This document shows, in pieces, positions 16,099 to 24,334 of a DNA stretch of 64,000 bases. The translations under genes and the position numbers were made by a program. The DNA comes from Anaerolineaceae bacterium (lineage in GTDB: Bacteria > Chloroflexota > Anaerolineae > Anaerolineales > Anaerolineaceae). The stretch's first letter is position 1. Each line of letters opens with the position of its first letter. Under the pieces are notes generated by a model. It ran no database searches. It saw only the letters and a program-made list of their open reading frames with translations, and had not been told where the DNA came from. The stretch is from the NCBI GenBank assembly GCA_030653365.1, contig JAURZL010000013.1:186001-250000 (forward strand), in the 5' to 3' direction.

Positions 16099-17679
16099 AT
16101 GGAAAGCGTAAAAGAAACACACGGATGTGGTCTGCTTGCCAATGCTGTTAAAAATGCCTACTCAAGCGGTCAAATGGATTATTCAATCGAACCTTTGGTC
16201 AGGGTAGACGATCTCGCTCGTCCCATTGGATGTATAAAACCAAATGATTCAGTCATCTTTTGCTGCCGGCGTGGTGAACGAGAAATAGAATTAACAGAGG
16301 CATTCACCGATCCATTGTTCAACCAATTTGAGCGTCCTTTTTTACAGGATCTTAATTTTGTTATCCTAACGATGTACCACGAAAAATTTAAGGACCTGCC
16401 AATTGCATTTGCCCCTTCAAAAATTAATCAAACCCTGGGGGAATTGGTTGGAATGGCAGGATTAACTCAGTTTCGCTGTTCAGAATCAGAAAAATTTGCC
16501 CATATAACTTTTTTTCTAAATGGTGGACATAACCAACCATTTTCTGGAGAAACGGATTTAAAAATCCCTTCACCGAAAGGTGTTTTATTTGATACAGTTC
16601 CGGAACTAAGTCTACAGACAGTTGCAGAAGAGGTAATCAATGGAATTGAACGGGGTTATGATTTGATCATCACGAATTTTGCCAATGGGGATGTGATTGG
16701 TCACACTGCCAATACGGAAGCAAAAGTTCGTTGTGCTGAAGTGGTAGATCAGCACCTGGGGCAAGTCATCGAAGCAGCGAAAAAAAATAATTATGTTGTT
16801 ATCGTAACAGCAGATCATGGCAACATCGAAGAATTATTTACAAGTGATGGAAAACCCCATGTCGCCCATACCAGCAATCTGATTCCATTTGTAGTCATTG
16901 ATCCGCTAGTTGAGACACCCATCAAGTCCTCTGACGGGAGTCTGATGGATATTGCCCCAACAATACTTGAAATTCTAAAAGTGGAAATACCTGAGGTTAT
17001 GACTGGAAGAAATTTGGTAAAGGATCATGATTTTGGATTGGAACGGGATGTGATATTAATCATTTTGGATGGGTGGGGGAACGGATTACCAAATGATACC
17101 AATCCAATTTATATCGGAAAAACTCCCTATTGGAATATGCTTCAAAAAAAATATTTGCCGTCTCAATTGAAAGCTTCAGGAGAAGCGGTCGGCCTTCAAC
17201 CGGGGAAGGCAGGTAATTCCGAAGCAGGGCATATGAACATTGGCGCAGGCAGAATTGTCTTGCAGGATGATGTTCGCCTGGACAACGCAATGCAGGATGG
17301 AACATTTTTTACCAACGAAGTTTTTCTCCAATCGATTGAATCTGTTTTACAAAAGAAAAGCAATCTCCATCTAATTGGATTATTAACCGAGAAAAGTTCG
17401 CACGGTTCCATTGATTATCCATTGGCTCTCCTCAAAATGGCAAAACAAAATGGAGTGCAGGAAGTCTATCTCCATTTAATCTTTGATGGCCGATCAACAG
17501 AACCTGGAAGTGCCCCCATGTTATTAGAGAAGTTGGAAAAATCCATGTCGGATATCGGAGTAGGACAAGTTGTTTCTGGAATTGGACGTGGAATTGCACT
17601 TGATCGCGATGGAAATTTTGCCAAAATAAAAAAAGCCTATGACGCCATGGTTTATGGGATTGGAAGTACTTTCACATGA
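16099..17679 (+). CDS. Circularly permuted cofactor-independent phosphoglycerate mutase-like protein
   Basis: 526 aa from ATG 16099 (AAGGGAAGG before it; an ATG at 16084 lacks an SD). Normal length for iPGM but the order is swapped. Residues 1-306 match the second half of iPGM: AVKNAYSSGQMD, RRGER, SEKFAHITFFLNGG, NFANGDVIGHT (Asp198, His202), TADHGN (Asp239, His240), HVAHTSN (His257), DIAPTILEIL. Residues 317-526 match its first half: VILIILDGWG (Asp324), GNSEAGHMNIGAGR (catalytic Ser374), His435, DGRST, GRGIALDRD and KKAYDAMVYG. All metal ligands and the Ser are kept. The usual Asp of DGRDT is Ser466. Alkaline-phosphatase superfamily, cytoplasmic. It overlaps the kinase gene by 4 nt. Substrate may be 3-phosphoglycerate or a related phospho-acid. 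Confidence 0.92.
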   Translation: MESVKETHGCGLLANAVKNAYSSGQMDYSIEPLVRVDDLARPIGCIKPNDSVIFCCRRGEREIELTEAFTDPLFNQFERPFLQDLNFVILTMYHEKFKDLPIAFAPSKINQTLGELVGMAGLTQFRCSESEKFAHITFFLNGGHNQPFSGETDLKIPSPKGVLFDTVPELSLQTVAEEVINGIERGYDLIITNFANGDVIGHTANTEAKVRCAEVVDQHLGQVIEAAKKNNYVVIVTADHGNIEELFTSDGKPHVAHTSNLIPFVVIDPLVETPIKSSDGSLMDIAPTILEILKVEIPEVMTGRNLVKDHDFGLERDVILIILDGWGNGLPNDTNPIYIGKTPYWNMLQKKYLPSQLKASGEAVGLQPGKAGNSEAGHMNIGAGRIVLQDDVRLDNAMQDGTFFTNEVFLQSIESVLQKKSNLHLIGLLTEKSSHGSIDYPLALLKMAKQNGVQEVYLHLIFDGRSTEPGSAPMLLEKLEKSMSDIGVGQVVSGIGRGIALDRDGNFAKIKKAYDAMVYGIGSTFT

Positions 17680-18884
17680 AAGATTTAAGAATGACTTTTT
17701 ACAGCTTTTTATCAGATCCAGATCAATTTTCACAGCTTCTGTTTCAAAAAATGGTTTCGATAAACAAAGGAATTAATCATCTTGAACTCTATGAATTTCA
17801 ATATGCGTTAGGAAATATTACACCTGCAAAAGGTTGGGATTCAATTGCTCCTGAAAAAAAAGAACAACTTCAAAGCAATTGCACCAATCCAGAATTTTTT
17901 TCCAGTATCCAATTGAAATCCATCTGTAATAATAAAATCGTCCTGGATGAAACCCTCCTACAATTGACTCAAATGATTATGGTGGGACTGGTGTCCGATG
18001 AATATTCAATTGATTGGGTAAATTCACATTTTTATTTTGATATCCGAGCATTTTGTTTTTTCATACGTACTAACTACTTCAATAATACGATACTTGAACA
18101 TTTTGGAAATGAACCTTATTGTTCTTTTGATCCCAAGCAGATACACCTGGAGAGTCTTCAGGAAATTGGGTATAAAGAATTTAAGCAGGCTAATCAGGAA
18201 GTTGATCAGGCACTTCTGCAAGCAATTTCCGGATTGATTCAAAAAAGTGGGATACCAGTTCTGTTGTCACTGACTGGTCCCACGGGAGCTGGAAAGACTG
18301 AAATTACCGAAAGAATTAATGAATTTTTACGTAACCAGGGAATGCAGATAACAACAATTGAAATGGATAATTTCTATAAGGATCGTGAATTCAGGGACGG
18401 AAGAGTACATGATAAGCATGTGATCCACTTCGAATTATTCATTAACGCGATGCAGGATCTTTTGAATGGAAAATCGGTTTCGATCCCGCGTTATAATTTT
18501 TATCTGGCAACGTCAAGTCATGATTTGAATGGAAATCTTCGACTGGGACAAATTCCATTGATAATTGAACCAGCTGACGTGATTTTTCTGGAAGGCAATT
18601 TCCCCTTTCACATTCCGGAACTTTCTGACCTGATTACTTTGCGAATCGTTTATTTAACCGATGATCCAATTCGATTAAAAAGAAAATGGCGCCGAGATAT
18701 AGATTATCGCAAAAAATATGATCCAATAGCATTTGTGAATCGGTATTTCCGCACACAATTCATTCGAGCACAGGAGATCTATTTGCCTTTAATGGAAGTA
18801 TGTGACCTGGTAGTTGATACGACTGGAGCGAGATTATGGATGGTTCCTGAGAAACAGAAGGAAATTGAAACTGGGTCAAAGTAA
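17676..18884 (+). CDS. P-loop kinase, uridine kinase/phosphoribulokinase-like
   Basis: 402 aa. Start overlaps the stop of the permuted mutase (ATGA). Residues 1-190 are a helical domain of no family I recognise, with YEFQYALGNI and DIRAFCFFIRTNYF. The kinase follows: Walker A GPTGAGKTE at 201-209, IEMDNFYKD with a Walker-B-like acid, IPRYNFYLATSSHD for substrate, FLEGNFPF, and KRKWRRDIDYRKKYDP, an Arg-rich lid as in uridine kinase/PRK. It has a close paralogue at 20150. Each follows a mutase gene, so the kinase may phosphorylate the substrate or product of that mutase. Confidence 0.85.
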   Translation: MKDLRMTFYSFLSDPDQFSQLLFQKMVSINKGINHLELYEFQYALGNITPAKGWDSIAPEKKEQLQSNCTNPEFFSSIQLKSICNNKIVLDETLLQLTQMIMVGLVSDEYSIDWVNSHFYFDIRAFCFFIRTNYFNNTILEHFGNEPYCSFDPKQIHLESLQEIGYKEFKQANQEVDQALLQAISGLIQKSGIPVLLSLTGPTGAGKTEITERINEFLRNQGMQITTIEMDNFYKDREFRDGRVHDKHVIHFELFINAMQDLLNGKSVSIPRYNFYLATSSHDLNGNLRLGQIPLIIEPADVIFLEGNFPFHIPELSDLITLRIVYLTDDPIRLKRKWRRDIDYRKKYDPIAFVNRYFRTQFIRAQEIYLPLMEVCDLVVDTTGARLWMVPEKQKEIETGSK

Positions 18885-18912
18885 TTCAATTAGCTACATA
18901 GATAGGAGTTTT

Positions 18913-20118
18913 ATGTTTGATGACTTTTTCAGAAAACAAACTGTACCTGGCAAGACAAAAATAGCGATGCTGATCCTGGATGGTCTGGGTGGTTTGCCCC
19001 CAGAACCAGATGGAAAAACTGAACTTGAGGCAGCAAATACGCCAAATCTGGATGCTCTTGCAGGAAAGTCAGCATTAGGCTTATCTGTTCCGCTTGGCCC
19101 TGGAATTGCTGTCGGCAGTGGTCCTGGACACCTGGCTTTATTTGGATACGATCCATTGGAGTGCGAGATCGGTCGGGGTCCTTTAGAAGCACTGGGAGTC
19201 GATTTTGATCTTCACCCAAATGATGTGGCAGCCCGTGGAAATTTTTGCACATTGGATGAAAATGGAATATTAACTGACCGGCGTGCCGGACGATTGGCGA
19301 CAGAAAAAAGTAAAATATTAATTGAAAACCTAAAAAAAATAAAAATCGATGGGGTGGAAATCTTTTTAGAATCAGTCAAAGAACACCGTTTTGCCTTTAT
19401 TTTGCGAGGGCCTGATTTGGGGTCATCGTTGACAGAAACTGATCCATTAATAACCGGAACCTCCCCATTAAAACTTAAATCTTTGAATGCTGGATCGGAA
19501 AGAACAGCGGAGATCGTAAATCAATTTGTTATGCAAGCACAAAATATGCTTTTTAATAATTATCCAGCCAATATGGTTTTATTACGTGGTTTTGCTAAAT
19601 TACCCATCGTGCCAACTTTCAGCGAAATGTATAAATTAAAAGCAGGTTGCATTGCTGTGAATGGGATGTATCGCGGGGTATCAAGATTGGCTGGGATGGA
19701 TATTTTGAAAGTTGATGGAATTACCCTCGCTGATGAATTTACTTCATTAGAAAAAAATTGGTCAGAGTATGATTTCTTTTACCTGCATTTTAAAAAAACT
19801 GATACCTGTGGGGAAAATGGTGATTTTGAAGGAAAAGTGCACGCTATTGAAGAATTTGATGGACAACTTCCTCGCCTCCTGAACCTGAATCCAGATGTTG
19901 TTATTGTCACTGGCGACCACTCCTCCCCAGCAATTTTGAGAGCACATAGTTGGCATCCAGTCCCGCTCTTGATTTATTCAAAATACTGCCGAACCGATGC
20001 TATACATACTTTTGGTGAGCGAGCATGTGCAAAGGGTAGTTTGGGTCATTTACCAGCGAAATATATCATAGCAGTTGCGCTTGCCAATGCAGGTCGGGTA
20101 GCAAAGTATGGGGCTTAA
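18913..20118 (+). CDS. apgM: Archaeal-type cofactor-independent phosphoglycerate mutase
   Basis: 401 aa from ATG 18913 (TAGGAG before it). Alkaline-phosphatase superfamily, interconverting 3- and 2-phosphoglycerate. AMLILDGLGG holds the metal Asp23; AVGSGPGHLALFGYDP contains the catalytic Ser69; GRGPLEALGVDFDL and LTDRRAGR are characteristic of the ApgM branch. VNGMYRGVSRLAGM and VTGDHSSPAILRAHSWHPVP provide C-terminal metal ligands. The archaeal GHDG motif is GENG here, as in the bacterial branch as far as I recall. It lies between the two paralogous kinases. Second mutase in one operon, so at least one probably has a non-glycolytic substrate. Confidence 0.9.
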   Translation: MFDDFFRKQTVPGKTKIAMLILDGLGGLPPEPDGKTELEAANTPNLDALAGKSALGLSVPLGPGIAVGSGPGHLALFGYDPLECEIGRGPLEALGVDFDLHPNDVAARGNFCTLDENGILTDRRAGRLATEKSKILIENLKKIKIDGVEIFLESVKEHRFAFILRGPDLGSSLTETDPLITGTSPLKLKSLNAGSERTAEIVNQFVMQAQNMLFNNYPANMVLLRGFAKLPIVPTFSEMYKLKAGCIAVNGMYRGVSRLAGMDILKVDGITLADEFTSLEKNWSEYDFFYLHFKKTDTCGENGDFEGKVHAIEEFDGQLPRLLNLNPDVVIVTGDHSSPAILRAHSWHPVPLLIYSKYCRTDAIHTFGERACAKGSLGHLPAKYIIAVALANAGRVAKYGA

Positions 20119-20149
20119 AATTCTTTTCGAAAATTAAGGATGGATTCTA

Positions 20150-21364
20150 ATGATCGACTTAAAAAATGCTGACCAGTTGTCCGAATTATTATTTCAAAAA
20201 ATGCAGGTAATCAATCCGGCCATTCAGGACATGGAATTATTTGAATTCAGGTATGCATTGGAGAATATGATTCCAAAATCCGAATGGGATTCAATCCATC
20301 TGGAGGAGACAACTGATATTGAGAACTTGGTCAATTCTCCTCAATTTTATAACTTAATCCAGTTAAGACCCACAGAAAACGGAAAGCCTGAAATGGATGG
20401 CCAGGTAATCCGTATGACTCAGCAATTGTTTTTGGGATTGATCACCGGGAAATATTCACCAGATTGGATTCTCATGCATTTTTACTTTGATCTGCGTGGG
20501 TTTTACTTCCTTCATAGAACTCAATATTACACCTCTGAGATCATTCGATGGTTGGGAGGCAAACCTTTCAAAACGTTTGAACAAAAACAAAAATCATTCA
20601 ATCAAATACAAGCGGTAGGTTACCAGGATTTTAAAAGAGCCAATGCAGAGGTCGATCAATTCTTTATTGATTTGATAAAATTATTGGTTAAGGTTAAAAC
20701 AAAACCTATACTTATTGGCATCGCAGGTCAGACTGCAGCTGGAAAAACTGAAATTGTTTCCCATTTACAGACGGAAATAAGGGAATCTGGTTATTCAATT
20801 ACTTCATTGGAAATTGACCATTTCTTAACCGATCGCGATTTCCGCGAGGAAAAAGGAATTGATTCTTTGGGTAAAGATGCATTACATTTTGATCTATTTA
20901 TACAGACTCTTAAAGAACTTCGATGGGGAAATTCAATAAAAATACCACAATATGATTTTATTCATGCCACATCCAGCCATAATCTCGATGGAAAAATAAA
21001 ACCGGGATGTTGTTCAGGGGAGGTTATGCCTGCAGATCTGATATTTATTGAAGGAAACTTCCCATTTCTATACCCGCAAGTTGCAGAATTAATTGATCTT
21101 AAGGTCGTTTACCTCACAGATGATGAAATTCGCATGAAGAGGAAATGGAGACGAGACATTGATTATCGTAAAAAATACGATCTCTATTATTTTCTCAATC
21201 GATACTTCCGTGAACAATTCTTGATGGCCGAAGCAGCTTATAAACCGCAAATGGGCATGTGCGATATGTTGATTGATACCACGCAGGCAGAAGTTTGGTT
21301 AACACCGGAGGTTCAATTAAAACTTGATTTGTTGGTAGAAAAACGACAATTCTTAAATATTTGA
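20150..21364 (+). CDS. P-loop kinase, paralogue of the 17676 kinase
   Basis: 404 aa with the same two-part plan: helical domain 1-185 (LFEFRYALENM, MHFYFDLRGFYF) and kinase domain with Walker A GQTAAGKTE at 193-201, LEIDHFLTDRDF, IPQYDFIHATSSHN, FIEGNFPFLYP and KRKWRRDIDYRKKYD. The C-terminal 80 residues are highly similar to the other kinase; the N-terminal domains are less so. It follows apgM by 31 nt. An old duplication of a mutase-kinase pair is the simplest history. Substrate specificity may differ at the IPxY(D/N)F loop. Confidence 0.85.
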   Translation: MIDLKNADQLSELLFQKMQVINPAIQDMELFEFRYALENMIPKSEWDSIHLEETTDIENLVNSPQFYNLIQLRPTENGKPEMDGQVIRMTQQLFLGLITGKYSPDWILMHFYFDLRGFYFLHRTQYYTSEIIRWLGGKPFKTFEQKQKSFNQIQAVGYQDFKRANAEVDQFFIDLIKLLVKVKTKPILIGIAGQTAAGKTEIVSHLQTEIRESGYSITSLEIDHFLTDRDFREEKGIDSLGKDALHFDLFIQTLKELRWGNSIKIPQYDFIHATSSHNLDGKIKPGCCSGEVMPADLIFIEGNFPFLYPQVAELIDLKVVYLTDDEIRMKRKWRRDIDYRKKYDLYYFLNRYFREQFLMAEAAYKPQMGMCDMLIDTTQAEVWLTPEVQLKLDLLVEKRQFLNI

Positions 21365-21372
21365 AATATAAC

Positions 21373-21401
21373 TTGCAATTCAAATTAAAATGTTGTACAA
21401 T
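21373..21401 (+). promoter_or_regulatory. Sigma70 promoter for rpiR/ABC operon
   Basis: TTGCAA (21373-21378), 17-nt spacer, TACAAT (21396-21401), overlapping nothing and starting just after the kinase stop. Same -35 hexamer and spacing as at 14408. Confidence 0.65.
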
Positions 21402-21402
21402 A

Positions 21403-21414
21403 TTTCAAATGAAA
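21403..21414. promoter_or_regulatory. TTTCA-AA-TGAAA inverted repeat
   Basis: Compact inverted repeat immediately after the -10 box, followed by GTTAA. Half-sites TTTCA/TGAAA equal those of the repeat at 14456-14478, where TGAAAGT also follows. Candidate RpiR operator for autoregulation. Confidence 0.45.
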
Positions 21415-21474
21415 GTTAATTTTCAAAAATAAAAAAATTGTTCCTCATGTTGAAAAAAGAGAATAGAAACCATC

Positions 21475-22371
21475 ATGAATAATGAAAAACCTGAAAAAAC
21501 TGAAAAAAGTCCAGATTTTGGTTTGATCATCAGTGAGAAATTTCCCGATCTTACCAAAAGCGAGAAAAGAATTGCCAACTTCCTCAGAAAGAACCAGGAA
21601 GAATCGGCGTTTCTTTCAGCCGGAGAAATCGCCAGACGGTTAAATCTTAGCGAGGCAACCTTGGTACGTTTCGCTCGCACTTTAGGTTTTTCCAGTTATC
21701 CTGCAATGCGATCCGTTTTGCAGGATAATTTTCGCCGTAGGGTAACACATTCAAGCCGGATACGTGGGCGATTAGATGATTTAAGGGAAGCGGGGGATAT
21801 TTTCGAACGATTAGCCGTTACAGAAATAGATTACCTCTCCCAGGCACTCGATTCCATCGATCGATCAGCAATGAAAAATGCTGTTGATTTGTTCAAAAAG
21901 CATAAAAGAGTCTTTGTTTTTGGTTTGGGACCATCTATTTCCCTGGTTGATTTGATGGAAATTCGCTTACGCCGCTTTGGAAAAGATGTTGTTCCTCTTA
22001 CTTACTCAGGGCGGGAAGTGATCGAACCACTTTTAATGCTTTCCAAAGATGATTTATTGTTTGTCATTTGCTTTTTCGATCAAAATCCTACATTAAATCT
22101 TGTTCTCGAATATGGTACTCAGATTAAATGTCCAATCATTATGCTGACTGATACATTAGATACCATTCTGAATGGTAAAGCTGATGTAACCCTGGCAGCT
22201 CGGCGTGGACCAGTTGGTGAATTTCATTCCTTGGTGGTTCCAATGACTGTCATTAATGCATTACTTCTTTCTTTGGCGAGTGCTGATCAGCAAAAAGTGA
22301 TGTCTACATTAGATAAATTAGATAGTTTGAGAGATCAGTTAAATACCTTCAATACACAAGCTGAAAAATAA
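21475..22371 (+). CDS. RpiR/MurR-family regulator (HTH_6 + SIS)
   Basis: 298-aa transcription factor. An N-terminal acidic/charged tail (1-20) precedes the RpiR HTH: LTKSEKRIANFLRKNQEESAF, then ARRLNLSEATLVRFARTLGF. SIS phosphosugar sensor at about 125-260 with RVFVFGLGPSISLVDLM and LLFVICFFD. RpiR proteins sense phosphorylated sugars or acids, which fits control of the surrounding mutase, kinase, HAD and transporter genes. The SxSxS pattern of the SIS loop is altered (GLGPSIS), so the ligand may differ from a hexose phosphate. Confidence 0.93.
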   Translation: MNNEKPEKTEKSPDFGLIISEKFPDLTKSEKRIANFLRKNQEESAFLSAGEIARRLNLSEATLVRFARTLGFSSYPAMRSVLQDNFRRRVTHSSRIRGRLDDLREAGDIFERLAVTEIDYLSQALDSIDRSAMKNAVDLFKKHKRVFVFGLGPSISLVDLMEIRLRRFGKDVVPLTYSGREVIEPLLMLSKDDLLFVICFFDQNPTLNLVLEYGTQIKCPIIMLTDTLDTILNGKADVTLAARRGPVGEFHSLVVPMTVINALLLSLASADQQKVMSTLDKLDSLRDQLNTFNTQAEK

Positions 22372-22486
22372 AAATACAAAAAATTTCCCCTCATTTTTTT
22401 CATTCATCCTATAAATTCTGGAGATCCACTTAAAAATTTGTTCTTGGATCATCGTTGTTTAGAAATTTTTTCATAGAGGAGATCTG

Positions 22487-24322
22487 ATGTCAGTTGCACC
22501 AATAGATTCACGACAAACTAATCAAATTTGGAATGCCCGATTACGTCGTATTGCAAGATGGTTATCCACCCCCCATGTATTTTTGTCTCTCATCATGATT
22601 TTGATTATGTTCTATATGGTTATCATTCCACTTTACCGGATGCTAATAATGACTATAACTGTTTCCGATAGTGACCTTAGAATGTTACCAGATGCAAATA
22701 TTGGAGATTTTACCTGGTATCACTGGTTAAGGATGTTGACCAGTCAGATATCAAAAATCATGACATATGAACCATTACTTCACTCTATAACTATCTCAAT
22801 TGGAGCCACAGGTCTTGCGCTAATAATTGGGGGATTGATGGCATGGCTGGTTGTCAGAACTGATGTTCGTGGCAAAGGAGTGATTAACCTTTTGGCTACT
22901 GTACCCTATATCATGCCTTCCTGGACGATTGCTATGGCCTGGAAGGTTTTGTTTAAGAACGCAAAGTCAGGAGGAACACCAGGACTTTTGGAATTTGTTA
23001 CTGGTAATCCAACTCCGGATTGGCTTGCATATGGTCCAATACCAATTATTGTCAGTAGTGGTTTGCATTACTATACCTTCTTTTTCTTGTTCATGGCAGC
23101 TGCATTATTATCCATCGATTCGTCCTTGGAAGAAGCAGGCGAGTTGGCTGGTGCAGGACGTTGGCGGATCATGCGCAAGATCACTTTCCCCCTCATTATC
23201 CCTGCAATCGCATCTGGCTTTATCATGACTTTTTCAAAAACAATGGGCACATTTGGTGGTCCGAACGTACTTGGAGTACCAGTTCAATACTACACGTTAT
23301 CTACGATGCTTCGTTCCAATACTACAATCGGGAACTACGGTGATGCTTTTGTGTTAGCGATTGTGTTGATCATGTTTGCAATGGTCAATGTCATGATTAA
23401 TCAAAAATTCGTGGGTACTCGGAAAAGTTTCGAAACCATCGGTGGACGTGGTTTTATGTCAAAGAAAACAAAATTGCGTGATTTTAAGGTGCTTTTTTCA
23501 ATATTGATTGTCATATTTCAACTCATCATCGCAGTTCTACCGCTGACACTTCTGACCTATAGTACCTTTATGTTGCGAACGGGAGATTATAGTCTCAGTA
23601 ATTTAACCACAGCTCATTGGGTAGGTGAAGGAGTAATAACCATCAATAGTGGTGAACCAGGAGTATTACTTAACCCGAAAATTTACATGGGAGCATGGAA
23701 TTCGATCAGGTTAGCTCTTCTAACAGCTTTTTTCACTGCCTTTTTTGGAGTAATTCTGGGGTACTCCATTGTAAAAGGGCGGGGTACTCGCCTTTCGAAA
23801 CTTGTTGAACAGATGGCATTTATTCCGTATGTCATACCTGGAATTGCCTTTGGAGCAATTTATATCTCTATGTTTACAAAATCAGTAGGACCAATACCAC
23901 CTTTATATGGAACATTTGCACTTTTAGTGGTTGTTTCCATTGCCGACAAAATTCCATACTCATCCCGTACGGGGGTTTCAGCAATGCTTCAGGTTGGGAG
24001 AGAACTTGAAGAAGCAGCAGCTATTGCAGGTGCATCACCCTGGAGGCGTTTTAAAAGAATTATTTTTCCTTTGACAAGTACCGGATTCGTTTCCGGATTC
24101 TTAATGACATTTATTACTGTTATGCGTGAATTGTCATTAATTATTTTGTTGGTTACTCCTTCAACTGCGGTATTGGCAAGTATGACCATGCGATATATCG
24201 AAAATGGAAGTGAACAACAGGCAAATGCCGTAATCATCATTTTAATAACTTTGGTGTTAACTGGGAACTTTATTATCGGCAGATTCCGTGGTGGTAGTTT
24301 GAAAAAAGGTTTAGGAATGTAA
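22487..24322 (+). CDS. ABC transporter permease, fused double domain (FbpB/AfuB type)
   Basis: 611-aa membrane protein with two BPD_transp_1 domains in one chain, about 12 segments. Two EAA loops are visible: LEEAGELAGAGRWRIMRKIT near residue 215 and LEEAAAIAGASPWRRFKRII near 505. Fused permeases of this kind serve Fe3+ (FbpB), thiamine (ThiP), phosphonate (PhnU/V-like) and hexose-phosphate (AfuB) importers. Given the phospho-enzyme context I favour an organophosphate substrate; iron is the default alternative. ATPase gene follows after 12 nt. Confidence 0.93.
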   Translation: MSVAPIDSRQTNQIWNARLRRIARWLSTPHVFLSLIMILIMFYMVIIPLYRMLIMTITVSDSDLRMLPDANIGDFTWYHWLRMLTSQISKIMTYEPLLHSITISIGATGLALIIGGLMAWLVVRTDVRGKGVINLLATVPYIMPSWTIAMAWKVLFKNAKSGGTPGLLEFVTGNPTPDWLAYGPIPIIVSSGLHYYTFFFLFMAAALLSIDSSLEEAGELAGAGRWRIMRKITFPLIIPAIASGFIMTFSKTMGTFGGPNVLGVPVQYYTLSTMLRSNTTIGNYGDAFVLAIVLIMFAMVNVMINQKFVGTRKSFETIGGRGFMSKKTKLRDFKVLFSILIVIFQLIIAVLPLTLLTYSTFMLRTGDYSLSNLTTAHWVGEGVITINSGEPGVLLNPKIYMGAWNSIRLALLTAFFTAFFGVILGYSIVKGRGTRLSKLVEQMAFIPYVIPGIAFGAIYISMFTKSVGPIPPLYGTFALLVVVSIADKIPYSSRTGVSAMLQVGRELEEAAAIAGASPWRRFKRIIFPLTSTGFVSGFLMTFITVMRELSLIILLVTPSTAVLASMTMRYIENGSEQQANAVIIILITLVLTGNFIIGRFRGGSLKKGLGM

Positions 24323-24334
24323 ATCGAGGAGAAC

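Noticed and set aside
18814..18912. Longer N-terminus for the ApgM gene (start at 18814)
   Set aside because: It would overlap the kinase gene by 71 nt and lacks an SD; the ATG at 18913 has TAGGAG and begins a normal-length ApgM.
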